Assembly (NCBI RefSeq): GCF_023856365.1
Contig: NC_064550.1
Coordinates: 22,507,629-22,571,628 of the forward strand
DNA from: Brienomyrus brachyistius
Taxonomy: Eukaryota > Chordata > Actinopteri > Osteoglossiformes > Mormyridae
Length of the DNA stretch: 64,000 nucleotides
Direction: 5' to 3'
A program made the position numbers and the translations under genes. Below are positions 1 to 11,300 of this stretch, piece by piece; the first letter of the stretch is position 1, and each line of letters opens with the position of its first letter. A model generated the notes under the pieces. It ran no database searches and was not told where the DNA came from. It saw only the letters and a list, made by a program, of their open reading frames with translations.

Positions 1-478
1 AATTACACGACGGCGCTGGAACTGTGACTCAGTTCAATCAGTCAGATTCGCTTTTTTTTCTCCTCCATGCTCCCCAATTATCTTAATTTGACTTTAATTT
101 AAACTGAGCATAGGCTCTGTGAGTCAGTAAAGGAATGATTCTTGTATTTCCATCTGTCGACATTTTCCATTTCCATAGTTCGTGTCTGTTTTATTTGCTG
201 TGTTGGGGGTTATTGGGTCGTTTGCCTTTAAATGACATGAATCGCATAATAGTTTTATAGCATATGTTTTTTAGTAATAAGGTGACAGTGCTTTATAGAT
301 GTTAAAAGTTCAGTGCCTTCATCGAGCGCACCCTTCTGCAGTGGAAAACCAAAGCGAGCTGGAACCGCGCGGTAACTAGCGCCTCTGGTTCCTGTGTGCG
401 CTAGTGGGAAAAGGCGCCATGTGACTACACTGACGCAATCTCACAGTAAATACCATGTGCGTCGCCGCCATTCAATCT

Positions 479-702
479 GAGGGGGACGTGTCATAATTAT
501 TCGTTTTGACCCTCCCCCCCCCATTTAACATTAAATATTATGTTAAACCCAGCGCCCACCCAGCGCTGTGTCTATTGTTTCACGAAAGTATCCATTCCAC
601 TTGATCGATATGAACATATACGTCATCTAATTCACAAAAAAAATTCTGGGGCAGCCCAATGTGCCCCCCCCCCACATTCAAAATGCTTCAGACGCCCCTG
701 GT
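479..702. repeat. interspersed repeat, copy A
   Basis: This segment is homologous to two blocks near 14.87-15.01 and 15.72-15.80 kb, sharing TCATAATTATTCGTTT, an AGCGCT core, CCATTCCACTTGAT, and an end reading TTCAAAATGCTTC.GACGCCCCTGG. Read from its right end the sequence starts CCAGGGGCGTC, which resembles DNA-transposon (hAT-type) ends, but the left end is only loosely similar. The family is not identified. Confidence 0.55.
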
Positions 703-2040
703 AAATACACGTTAAACTACCGCATTTTTCTTCATTTAAATCATTTAAATTTCATCACAAATCCAAATCCCTTGGAAGGGGTGTTGGAGAGCGCTCCTCC
801 TGGGGACTCTCTTGTTCTGCTGGGGGAAGGATGGATCAATCCCATCGCACAACCATAAAATTAAGCCAAACATACGGATTCCTCACCTCATACAGCTCAT
901 TTATATATGATTAATTTAAAAAGAAAGTAACAAAAAGATTTCGAGCTGCTATGTAATTAATGCTGATTTGACACTGTATGTAAGACGTGTCACGTAGTAA
1001 CACATGTAAAAGGTTTTGCCTCCGATAACGTGACAGTAGGCGCTCGAACGTATTTCATCACACATCTAGAATTAAATTTAAACAACTACAATAAATACAA
1101 AAAGGCAGAAAGCTGCGATCCATATTTGCTGGTTTGAATAAAAAAAAAACACAAGGCCTTATATAAATTATAATTCATTTCTTCAGCTTCTGTAACGAAG
1201 TGGTCAGAATTCTGCACGGTGTTTTCAAAATGACAATGAAGAGAAATAAACAGGGAACCGTGTTTCAAAGCAAGGCTGCAAACAGGTTCCGAAAAGGAAG
1301 ATCAGTCTTACATCCCCCAGTGGCTCTTGTTGATTTTGCATTTTCGGATCTGAACGTTTGCATTTGAAAACAGTCACAGCTGGTAGCTTTCTGCTAAAAA
1401 TAGTAGGTTGTTTTTATTATTATTATTATTATTATTGGAAATTACTTGAATCCCACCATTTTAACCAAAATGACAACTGGAAATGAAATTATAACTACAG
1501 GCGAGTGGTCAGATACTACAGAGTTCTGTGGTTTATTTAAAAAAAAAAAAAAAAGAAGCTAATTGAACCCACCCCTTCTACAATCTGATTGGTTATCTCT
1601 CTGAACCAATAATGTTTTTGTTCTGCCCTCAGAACATTTTTGTGTAAGTAAAAATCTCACAAGCAAAGAGGAAGGGGAGGTAGTGGAATTGGAAAAGCAG
1701 GCTTAGTGAGTTTTGTGTGACCAGCATTGATAATGACAGAAATCCGGGATTAACATTTATGGTTGGTAGTATAATGGTTCAACCAAACGTCCCGTAATCT
1801 ACAGTCATCCCAAGCATCCGTGTATCTTATACATTGGGTAATATATGATTTAATTACAGCCTTTGGTAAATTACAAGGACATCCATTTTCACAACTGGTT
1901 AGCTACTACAGGGTCTCTGCACCTGGAGCTTATCTCAGAAAGTATCCCAGGACGTAGGGGACAGGGAGCACCCTGAACACCACTACATCCCAGAGCTGTT
2001 TACTGTTCCACCAGCTGGACACTGGCTGTGGTAGACATGA
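703..2040. other. no gene seen; AT-rich intergenic DNA
   Basis: This stretch has no coding feature. It contains a short (TTA)n tract at 1414-1436 and an A-rich tract near 1540-1554, both simple sequence. Confidence 0.6.
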
Positions 2041-2917
2041 TGCTCTATATGGGCAAATGTATTGGGACACGCCTCTCAGTCATTGAATTCAGGTGTTTCA
2101 TTCAGACCCATTGCCACAGGCGTATAAAATCAAGCACCCAACCATACAGTCAGGCTTACAAACATTTGTGAACGAATGGGTCGTTCTGAAGAGGTCAGTG
2201 AACTCAAGTGTGGTGCTGTCATTGGATGCCACCTTTGCAATACGTCGGTTCATGAAATTTCCTCCCTGCTAGATATTCCACGGCCAGCTGTAAATGGAGT
2301 TCCAGACTTCTTCTGGCATTAACCCAAACACAAAAAAACTGTGTTCCAGAAATCTCCTGGAATGGGCTTCCATGGCCAAGCAGCTGCACGCAAGCCTCAG
2401 ATCATTGAATGCATTGAATGATGTAAAACACGCCGCCACTGGACACTGGGGCTGTGGAAATGTGTTCTGTGGAGTGAGAAACGTTACCTGCCTGAGTGCA
2501 TTGTGCCACCTGTAAAGTCTGGTGAAGGAGGGATAATGGTGTGGGGCTGTTTTTCAGGGGTAGGGCTCAGCCCCAAAGTTCCAGTGAAGGGAACAATTTA
2601 TGCCTCAGCAACAAGGCCCATAACCACATGGTTGGGGCGAGTTTGGTGTGGAAAAATTTTGCTGACCTCGACCCCATGAAACACCTTTGGGATGAACTAG
2701 AATGGAGATTGCAAGCCAGGCCTTCACTTCTGACATCAGTCGGACACAAAACACTATTCGGGATAAATGGGCAAAAATTCCCATAGACACATTCCATAAA
2801 CTTGTGGAACGCCATCCCAGAAGAGTGGCAGCTGTTATTGAGTCCTACGGATTTAGAATGGGATGTCATAACTAATCATTCCTGCAGGTGTTCCAGTGCT
2901 TTTGTCCATATAGTGTA
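2041..2917 (+). mobile_element. degenerate Tc1-like DNA transposon with transposase pseudogene
   Basis: The ends form imperfect terminal inverted repeats: TGCTCTATATGGGCAAATG at the left, and the reverse complement of the right end reads TACACTATATGGACAAAAG. The interior carries fragments of a Tc1-type transposase in shifting frames: MGRSEEVSEL followed by an HTH-like stretch from about 2176, then [11 protein letters not shown] near 2530-2560 and [17 protein letters not shown] near 2679-2725. Stops, frameshifts and a large internal deletion (the catalytic middle part is mostly gone) make it dead. The length of about 880 bp is well short of a typical 1.6-kb full element. It is a fossil with no likely activity. 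Confidence 0.8.
2175..2870 (+). pseudogene. Tc1-like transposase pseudogene
   Basis: These are remnant coding pieces inside the element at 2041-2917. The N-terminal DNA-binding region starts MGRSEEVSELK and meets a stop after about 47 codons. The later part has MVWGCFSG and HLWDELEWR, which in Tc1 transposases belong to the DDE catalytic domain. Between them most of the catalytic core is missing, and the final portion (HPRRV-like, near 2811-2830) is in another frame. It cannot make a functional transposase. Confidence 0.75.
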
Positions 2918-3504
2918 TCTACAAACAATTACCCACAACAGAAATCTGGCATTCAGTAATATAAGACATGCTGGACATGACTCTATAGAGAACTTGGCAT
3001 GGTCTGCTGAAGTTTTAGGCGTCCAATCAGACTACGAAGATCCCCATCTCCTTCAAGTAGTCACAAGCACAATGTGTCATGTGACTTTTTCTTTTGCTGG
3101 TAATGATAGACAAGACCATGGTTTAATATTTGACATTTTGACTATTTTTGACCATATGGATGAACTTCCAAGTGTTCACAAGCGCTCCTTCATCAACGGT
3201 GCAACATTTCAGGCATCGAACACTAGGAGGCGTTAGTGTGACCTTGCAAAGCAAGTCACTGGGTGGGATGGGCAACTTTAGTCTTCAGTTGGGCCTTAAA
3301 ATGTATTAACAGCTATAATGGGGCTAGTCAGATTCGTTGATGGGGGTGGGGGTGGGGTGGGGTGGCTGTCAGATTTGCTGAGTAATTAGACACTCCTGTA
3401 TAGGTCCAGCACATGCAAGCAATATAACATTTTACTGTGACCATTTTAAATTGTATTTATGTTGTAATTTAATATAAAGTAGTCAGCGAGCTGGTTCCCA
3501 CCGA

Positions 3505-3640
3505 GCCCAGTGGGAAAATCTGTATATATCTCGGTATGTTTATTGTTATAAATAGTCACGTTGAGTCCCCAGTTGTCGGGATTGCCCTTGCCTGTATCGT
3601 GTGTAAATCCTGTCTGATCCTTGCACGCCCCTCTGCATTT
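3505..3640 (-). repeat. interspersed repeat, inverted relative to 8570-8690
   Basis: The reverse complement reads GTGCAAGGATCAGACAGGAT, then a stretch with GGCAAGGGCAATCCC and CAATAAACATACCG-like sequence, and matches the plus-strand block at about 8578-8680 (GCGCAAGGATCAGACAGGAT, then ACAAGGGCAATCCC). These are two copies of one dispersed repeat in opposite orientation. The family is not recognised. Confidence 0.5.
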
Positions 3641-3973
3641 TTTTAAATGCCCACAGTGTGTGTGCCCTACCATCCTGCGTCAGACCCTCCTGTGGTTCCC
3701 TGGTAAAGGGGGGCTGGGGGGGGGGGGGGGGGGTTGGTGGCCAGGAGTGGAGGTCATGTGATTTCTGTACCGACAGTGAAGGTGGCCCAGTCTGCTGCAG
3801 TCAGACCGTTCTCAAATACATAGACACACAGGCCTGTGGGCTATCAAGAATTTGGATATACTGCTTGAAAATACCACCAAAATATTGTATGCCACAGTAT
3901 AATGCGAGACGCACCCAAGGGAGACAGAGAATGCACAATGTGAACTATGCAAATCACACCAGCCGTCTAGTAC

Positions 3974-4016
3974 GCTTGGGTGGTATCTCATTTTGCTGCC
4001 ACAATACCACCCAAGC
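3974..4016. repeat. perfect 13-bp inverted repeat (hairpin)
   Basis: GCTTGGGTGGTAT (3974-3986) and ATACCACCCAAGC (4004-4016) are exact reverse complements separated by 17 nt. The structure could fold as a hairpin. A similar ATACCACC also occurs at about 3869-3876, so this may be the edge of a small inverted-repeat transposon rather than a functional hairpin. Confidence 0.6.
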
Positions 4017-4039
4017 CTATGTCTGACCAGCAGATTTTT

Positions 4040-5330
4040 GAACGCGCGTAATACAAAGCACAACAGAAAATGGAATGAAGTCCATGAGACAGACGTGGAT
4101 ATTCCTCAGTAATGATTGGACTCCAGTCGGCTTCATAAAGAACTCATTACTCACACTGAATTCTCTTTTCTACCGGATATTCGTCTGCCCTAGTACTTTG
4201 CATTTCTCCCGGTAACTCTTTCCAGCTCCCCCTAGTGGTCAGACAGCAGGATGCGCTAGTATCTATAGCGGTTTTATTTCGTTCATTTAAAAAAGATACA
4301 TTTGATACTTGTGCACAGCGAGCGCGCGACGTCAGATGCCTTAGGTCAGTTGCCTTTTAAATTGTTAATTCTGAGTAATGGCGATTATGCCTCGTGACAC
4401 TGCACAGGTTGGAAGATGGATGGTATTCATGATTAAATGTGAAGATTTGGTGATGATTCATGATTTGAGATCAATGTAAAAAATTAATTTAGCAATGTAA
4501 GGTTGACTAATTCCCACGTTTATGTTCTAGGGCAAGTATGACATGGTTTGAGATCTCACCAAGGTCTGCTGCCTGGTTAAGAACTGATGTTAGCTTTGGT
4601 TATTAACCAAAATAGTTACTTGTGGTACCTGTTTACTAAAGTTAATAAACAACGTCAGGTTTGGATTTTGTTTTCCCTAAAGCACCATTTGATAAGTCAT
4701 TTCATAGATCGGTTAAATGTAAAGTCTCAATGGTTTGCATCAATGTAGTCAAGAAACTCAAAAATGTTTGTTCCGATGTGATTTGTTCTATGTATTAATC
4801 ATTGTAATTCTTTGGTAATTGCATAAAGGACTCTACTAATTGTGAATAATGCTTTGAAATATGTTTTTATGGTTCTTTTACTTGGTGAGATCAATGGAAA
4901 AACAGTGTAAGTAGACATTAGATAGTATAGTATGGAAAGCAAAGAATTAATTTAGTTCAGGTACATTAGAGTGTAGCTTGGCGTCTCTGTGGGCAGCAGA
5001 ATGTTCTCAGCTCCAGGTTCGAGGGCTTGTTTTCTACTCTGTCAGTGTCGGCAGTTTGTATCTACACCCTGCATTCGTACAGGTTTCTTACCTGAGTTAA
5101 CCTCGATTTGCTTCCGAAGTCCAAAGGCACGCAGTTCCCTGAATTGTGCACTGTCCTTAATTTGTGTAAGTGTGTTACCTTGCACTGAACTGCCACCCCA
5201 TCCAGTTGTCCCATGCCCTGTGCATTGTGGGTAAGTTTTAGACTCACCCTGACTCTGTATTGATTAAGTGGTTATGAAAGATGTATGGAGTGAAATTTAT
5301 ACTCCCACAAATCAAGGACCTCTTTATTCT
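4040..5330. other. no gene seen; AT-rich intergenic DNA
   Basis: I see no coding potential, RNA gene or clear repeat until about 5190. There, CCACCCCATCCAGTTGTCCC and the following 80 bp ending AAGTGGTTATGAAAGATG look like an old fragment of the (ATGG)-tailed repeat family found elsewhere in the window. Confidence 0.5.
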
Positions 5331-5344
5331 GACTGCATTATTCA

Positions 5345-5397
5345 CCTGACTTCAGCAGAAGCTTTTATCCAAAGTGACACATTTATTTATTTTTATT

Positions 5398-5443
<46 letters not shown>

Positions 5444-5580
5444 TTATTTTTTTTTAAGAAAGTAATGTCAGATTGGTGTTTAAGGGCCTTGCGCAAGGAA
5501 CCAACGATGACAACACTGTTGATCCTGGGATTTAAACCAACAACCTTCTGATTACAGGTACTGTGGCGTAACCCATAGAG
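5345..5580 (-). repeat. tRNA-derived SINE, minus orientation, interrupted by (TA)n
   Basis: Read on the minus strand, the head is tRNA-like: a degenerate box A region (GGGTTACGCCACAG) and a box B-like GTTGGTTTAAATCCCAGG. Then follows the shared body motif TTGCGCAAGGCCCTTAA and the tail TTTGGATAAAAGCTTCTGCT. The same head-body-tail order recurs at 18.43, 19.25, 24.3, 44.2 and 47.8 kb. A (TA)n tract (5401-5438) has grown inside it. Confidence 0.65.
5401..5438. repeat. (TA)19 microsatellite
   Basis: An uninterrupted TA dinucleotide run of about 38 bp, followed by T-rich sequence. Confidence 0.95.
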
Positions 5581-5851
5581 ACACGCAAATTCACACGTAA
5601 AAGTGGGATTCGAGGTGACAGTTATGGTTACACCAAATTTGCGTCATGCTGTGTTGTTATAATTGCTGTAGAAAGCGGAACGGCGTGAGGCCCCAAGTTA
5701 AAGATGATCAGTATAAATGTCAAGCAGGAGCTGAGGGCTGAAATGCAAGCTGGGATCCAGCGGCATGACTGTGCTATTCAGAAAATCCCCGAGAGCGAGG
5801 ATTCAGGCCATCGATCTTCGTCAGAGAAACACGCTCTCAGCGTTTTGGGGC

Positions 5852-5875
5852 GGGGGGGGGGGGGGGGGGGGGGGG
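5852..5875. repeat. 24-nt poly-G tract
   Basis: The longest homopolymer in the window. It is bounded by TTTTGGGGC and ACAGGGGC, so nearby G-runs could join in a quadruplex. Confidence 0.95.
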
Positions 5876-6399
5876 ACAGGGGCTGGGGCTGAGAGGCGCT
5901 GATGTGGTGAGGAAGCGGTCCGTGTCCGGCCTGTTAGCCTGCCTTCCCTTCCCCTCCCCATCCCTGCCCTCCCAGAGGTCTTCCAGCTGTCGCTCACAAA
6001 GTCGTGTGCCAGCGAAGGTGCCCCCCCCCCTCACAATGTCCACCCCACCCTGAGGAGCCCTAACTGTTCTAATGGGATGTGCTGAAAATGACCGCAGATG
6101 AATTCCATTGGCACTGGGACAGATCGGGATTGTCAGTGAGCTCACTGGAATCACCAGAAATGTGTCCGGGCCACTGGTGTCACGGAGCGTCCAATCCTCA
6201 CCCGGTCAGAAGTTGTTGAATGTGCCGGAATGTCACCTCCCCTTTCCGGACTCCTCTCTGGCCCGGGCTCACCTCCCCTTTGACCCTGTTTCCGAGATGC
6301 GTTAATATCACATTGTCTTGACACGTTGTCCTTCAGTTCTGTCCCAAGACAGAGCAGAGTCACACCAACCGGATTTCCCAGCCAAACTGAAACTCTCTT

Positions 6400-6475
6400 T
6401 CACCATGTCAATCAATCAGCTAACCAGTCAACCAATCAATCAATCAACTAATCCGACAATCAATTATTCAATCAC
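6400..6475. repeat. degenerate (AATC)n microsatellite
   Basis: Imperfect runs of CAAT, AATC and AACC across 6405-6470, just left of a transposon-like element. Confidence 0.7.
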
Positions 6476-6519
6476 ATTTTATTTATATGAATTTTTACAA
6501 GTGGCCAAGATGAGTGGCA

Positions 6520-7059
6520 TACAGTACTGCGCAAAAGTCATAGGCGTTCAAAGAAAATGTTTAAATGTTTTTTAAAATGGTGTTCAAATGATGTTCATGT
6601 TGGTGTAAAACTATGATGTCTGTCATGTGTCAGTTTAGCCAGTTCAGAACCTCCCCTGAAGTCACCCCAGTGTTTGCAGCACCCATCCAATACATCAATA
6701 CATTTTTTGACTCGACCACTAGCGCACCTTGTATGGCTGATCAATACCTCAATGGCTTTTTTTTTAACTAATTAAATTAAGTGAGCTGGTAGTGAAATTT
6801 AATAAATATGTGGAATGGCTGGGGTGCCCCTGAGGAGAGGTTTGGGAACCAAAGCTTGTTCGTCCAGCCATCCAACTAAATATCAGTATATTTTTGGAGA
6901 ACTTAATGAATTCCTGACAGTATTTATTGTGTTACTCTTCATTTGCATATTCTCTAATGTTAAATAGCGTTTTTGTTCTGCTCAAATATACACTTCCTAC
7001 CCAGATAAATAGCTTTACACATTTCCTTGGATTGTCTAAGACTTTTGCACAGTGCCGTA
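6520..7059. mobile_element. non-autonomous DNA transposon with about 40-bp TIRs
   Basis: The left end TACAGTACTGCGCAAAAGTC and the reverse complement of the right end, TACGGCACTGTGCAAAAGTC, match at 17 of 20 positions, and similarity continues for another 20 bp to GAAAATG versus GGAAATG. The ends begin TA, as expected after Tc1/mariner-type insertion. The 540-bp interior is AT-rich with no transposase, so this is a MITE-like derivative. Confidence 0.7.
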
Positions 7060-7464
7060 TTTCCCCTAATAAAGAGGAAAGAAAACTCCAATATGTGGGG
7101 AAAGATGAAGATTTACTACTGCCCATGGCTAGTGACGGCTATGAGCTCACAGTCGTGGTCAGACGACCCGTTTCCTAGCGCCTGCAAGGATAAACCTGGA
7201 TTTGAAGCTATGCATCTTTCCATTGGCCCCCAGCCCTTTATCGACTCAGGTCAAAGGTCATCCCTCATGGTTCTCTCTCTGTATCAAAAATCCTGGGCTT
7301 CCAATCAAAGGAAAATCTTTAATGGCTTCACACGGCCAACACTGCCCATTCATAACATACAGGCCGACGAGTCACTGCCCTGTAAACAGCCTCTTAACAG
7401 TATTCACTTCTGTCACTGCGTCATCGACTACTGCAAGGCCATCTACTTCCAGCCTGTTAATTAA

Positions 7465-7503
7465 GGATATTACCTCCTGACCCATAAATGGATAAAGGTC
7501 TGC
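7465..7503 (+). repeat. left arm of a distant 38-bp inverted pair (partner 9902-9940)
   Basis: GATATTACCTCCTGACCCAT and the following AAATGGATAAAGGTC recur as the reverse complement at 9902-9940, with one or two differences. The arms are 2.4 kb apart. They could be the ends of a larger decayed element or two independent copies of one repeat. Confidence 0.55.
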
Positions 7504-8560
7504 CTGCTGAACCCATCTACAGTCCCCATGTACATCCATTAGACCGTAGAGCTCTGGACTTCTTGAAAATCGATACCATTCATCTGCAAACCCGTTCGAT
7601 TGCATTATCATAAAGGCCGGGGCGGAGAGAAACTCCAAACAACATCTTAATTAACCATTTACCTCACCTAATCAATATCTTAATCTAAATGTGTAAAGCT
7701 GATTAATTAGCATTTACTAGCCAATCTATATTTTACACTCCAAGAACCATGCAAAACACCAGAGATTGTCCATGATAAGTCATTCAAGATGCAATTTCTA
7801 GTGAATGGTAGCACTCGAAACCCCTTAATAATCTTATTGCAAAGGACTTTTCTCAGTTGTGTCTGTACCTGTACGCAACAGAGAAGTTGGATGTTGGGGG
7901 GGGGGGGGGGCAACTGGAGAATTTAGATACAAAGGTCTACTTACTGAGGAATTCAAATTAAATATTAGATGGTACACATCCCCCCTCCCCCATCAGTCCC
8001 AAGGCCCCTGCCTGTACGGATCGGCCCTGTAAGTCTGAAATACCTCTACAGCTCTATGACTGCATGTCTGATTTGTTTGTAATATTATTTTTCAAATGAC
8101 AACTTAAACACTCTTTATGCAAAAGGTACAACTTTATTTTGAAGCGCCCGCAATCTACCCGACTGCCTGAACTATATTCTTAATATCTCACATAGGGGTG
8201 TATATGGGGCGAGAGCGCATGAGCTGATTGAAAGGTGATTGGCCACTGGAAGGCCCCTCCCTTCTCATTCACCAATGGATACTATATCATTGGCTAATCA
8301 TAAGGTTAAAAGCCTTTAAAAGTAGTATCATCCCTGGTCTCATGTAATCACATCAATCTTTACATTACCAACATAACACAGCACCATGCTGATTAGACCA
8401 AGGCATCATGAGAGCAGAGAGAGACGTGCAAATTTTACTCGCCGGGGAAACCACATTTCTTATTGACAGTCCTTAAAAAAAACTACAACATGCACCCAAC
8501 CAACGGCACAGTGCTGAAACACAAGGTTGTCAGACGTCGAACTGAAAGACGCGCAGTGGG
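7504..8560. other. no gene seen
   Basis: This is unremarkable intergenic sequence with a poly-G run near 7896-7910 and no recognised repeat or RNA gene. Several short frames are not credible as genes. Confidence 0.5.
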
Positions 8561-8569
8561 AGATTTATT

Positions 8570-8690
8570 CAAGCTAAATATGCGCAAGGATCAGACAGGA
8601 TCCACACAAGACAAGGGCAATCCCACACGCGACAATAGGGAAATGCAAGCATTAACATTAACAACGACGATACAACACGGGCTATGTACA
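8570..8690 (+). repeat. interspersed repeat, partner of 3505-3640
   Basis: It shares GCGCAAGGATCAGACAGGAT and GGGCAATCCC with the reverse complement of 3505-3640. The family is not identified. Confidence 0.5.
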
Positions 8691-9901
8691 CGCCGGGACA
8701 TCCGCCCCACCAGTGCCACAAAACATTTCTCCACCTAGTGGTCATCACAGAATTAATCACTGAATATCATTATGCATGCTGACTCCTTTGGGTAAGACTG
8801 GGTGCGCTAAACTATGTCCAGATGCTGTATATTTTATACGTTCCTTACGACTCTCAGACACACCGTCCCACTCAAACAGAAGCAGCCCAGATCTTCATCC
8901 CAGAACTTGGACCCCTTCAGAGCAGTAGGCCGCTGCATCTTAGGGACCTCGAACCCCATGTCTTGGGAAGAAGGCAGCGAAGAGGAGGAGGTAACGAGGA
9001 GACACACATATGCTTATGGCCACAGCATAGGATCAATCCTTTCAGCAACAAACATCCATTAATCCTCAGAGCTGGAGGTTGAAGCTCACTGTCTGGCACT
9101 GGATTGAGAGTCCTGGGGAAGAGCTTAGTATGCGATGAGAAAGCATGATATTTGGCCGTTTCTCCGCAGCGGACATCATGATCCTCTGCTGCAGTGCTTA
9201 GCAACCTTTATTTATCCAGGGACCCCCTGGTCTAGCCCCCCCCTCCACGCAGGTTATGATTTTTTTCCCTGCTTTCTGCAATGAGGACGACAATGTTGGG
9301 TATTTTTCCCCTTAATATAGGCTGGAAACCAACCAGTCTCTGAACACAGAACACCACAGACAGCTGTGATGACTTTTTACTTGCTGCAAGGAAAGTCCGG
9401 TCCTGACTTCGAGGTGTCAGCCTCTCAGTCGGACTCAGCCAACTTTGAAAGAGGAACTCCCCTCCCCTATCTTTTATTGAGGTACACAAACAGGATATGC
9501 AAATAACATTCAACATTGTTTATCCCCATGTATGGGGTGGAAATATTCAAGAGACAGTTCTTAAGAAGTGTTATTGCTAAATTAAGATCAAGCTGCTGCA
9601 GGGTATTGTTTCCAAGAATGGCATCTAGCAAAATGACAATAATAAAAGTACACATTTCTCTAACAGACAACAGCTACCGTTTATTAATACAGACATTTTA
9701 ATTTGGTTATGCTGCCAAACAGTAATTTATTTTGAACACGACTCAAACAAGGTTACAATCCGCCACTTGCTTTTTTTAACTCAGTTTATGACACTGCTCT
9801 CAAAACAGGTGAATATTTATGAACAAAAAAACTAAATATGAAACTTTTTTTGGCAAATGGAACTAACATGCGTTTGATAACTGAAAAGACCTTCATTATA
9901 A

Positions 9902-9940
9902 GGCCGACCTTTATCCATTTATGGGTCAGGAGGTAATATC
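9902..9940 (-). repeat. right arm of a distant 38-bp inverted pair (partner 7465-7503)
   Basis: GCCGACCTTTATCCATTTAT and the following GGGTCAGGAGGTAATATC form the reverse complement of 7465-7503. Confidence 0.55.
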
Positions 9941-11300
9941 ATTATAATTGAACAAAATAAAAGAATGCAAATTGTGATTTTTTTTTGACAAGGTTTTAAA
10001 ACAAAATGAACCAAGTAACAGTGATCTCTTACCTTTTCCCTCCGTCAGCCTCCTCTCTGAGACGGTAACTGAATGGTTTGATTTCAGCCGCGAATTCTGG
10101 GATTCTGCATGAACCAAATCTCTCATGCTGCCAGGAAGGAATACTATTGGTTTCTATTGAAAACCTTTCACAGAGCCCTAATTTTAATGCTAAATATATG
10201 TTTTCATCACTGTCCCAGAGGCCAGGCACCTTATCGTTTAACTGACAATATCTTTTAGTGAAAAAGAGGTAATTAATATTTCATTCCTCTACACCAGTGC
10301 TGGGCTATTTAAGGCTTATACTGCTTAAATGTATAGCTCTTAAGACTGTGTCAAAAACACCTATTAGCTAGAATAAGTGGAAATGTAGAACGTAAAATGA
10401 ATCCAGTATGCGTCACCTTTTGGGAAGCTGGAATGATGCTATAATATAATCTATTACTGCAGTGCCATTGTCTGTATTACAACATAAGTAATCAGAAATA
10501 GAAATTGTAAATATGTGGATAAAGGTCGTCTTTGCAGTAAACATCACATTTAGCTTGTTTGATTTGCGAAATGAAGTCTATTTTTCCACGAATGAGGATT
10601 CTTCTGCATTTTTAGTGTTATTCCCAAGTATTGTGGGAATTGTGAAGGACATAGCAGGGCTGGAACATGTCTTGGAGAACAAAGGATGTTAATGAAAGAT
10701 CGATGGATTTATTGGGGCTTCTGTGCAACTGGGCAGGACCAGCATGACGCGTTTCAGTCACTAATCACCTTCGGGTTTACATTATCTAACTCCGTTTTGG
10801 TTAATACTGCAGAATTTCTTGAGAGGGCGGGGTGTCCCATTACAGGAGACAACCTGTTCTACATTTATGTTCAAGTACGTTTGTTAATTGAAGCCCCCTA
10901 ATGGCGATTCTAAAAACTGCAACAGTCGCATGACCTTCACCATTTTTTGTGGGAGTACGTTTTTAAAACAATAGTTTAAGACGATCACTAAACTGATTTT
11001 CCTCACAATCATGATGAGAAGGTTCAGTTCTTGAGAACCACAGAAATCCTTGGCTCGTGTCGCCGGATGGAATTTATCTGTAGAGTAATAACCGTGACAT
11101 GAGATTTATGCTTTAAAATAACGAGACAGTAAATGCCAAAAGATCGGAGATTTCTTGCGAAGCGGAGTTCTCCGCGCCACGTTAAAACACGGATAATATA
11201 ATGCTGCATCTGATTAAGGGTTCCTGGACAACATCACAGACTGCCTTACACAATTTTGGCCGCCAAAGTTTATTCTAAAGGAGCTAGACTAAACGATTTA
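9941..11300. other. no gene seen
   Basis: AT-rich, apparently non-repetitive intergenic sequence. No coding exon or RNA gene was recognised. Confidence 0.5.
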
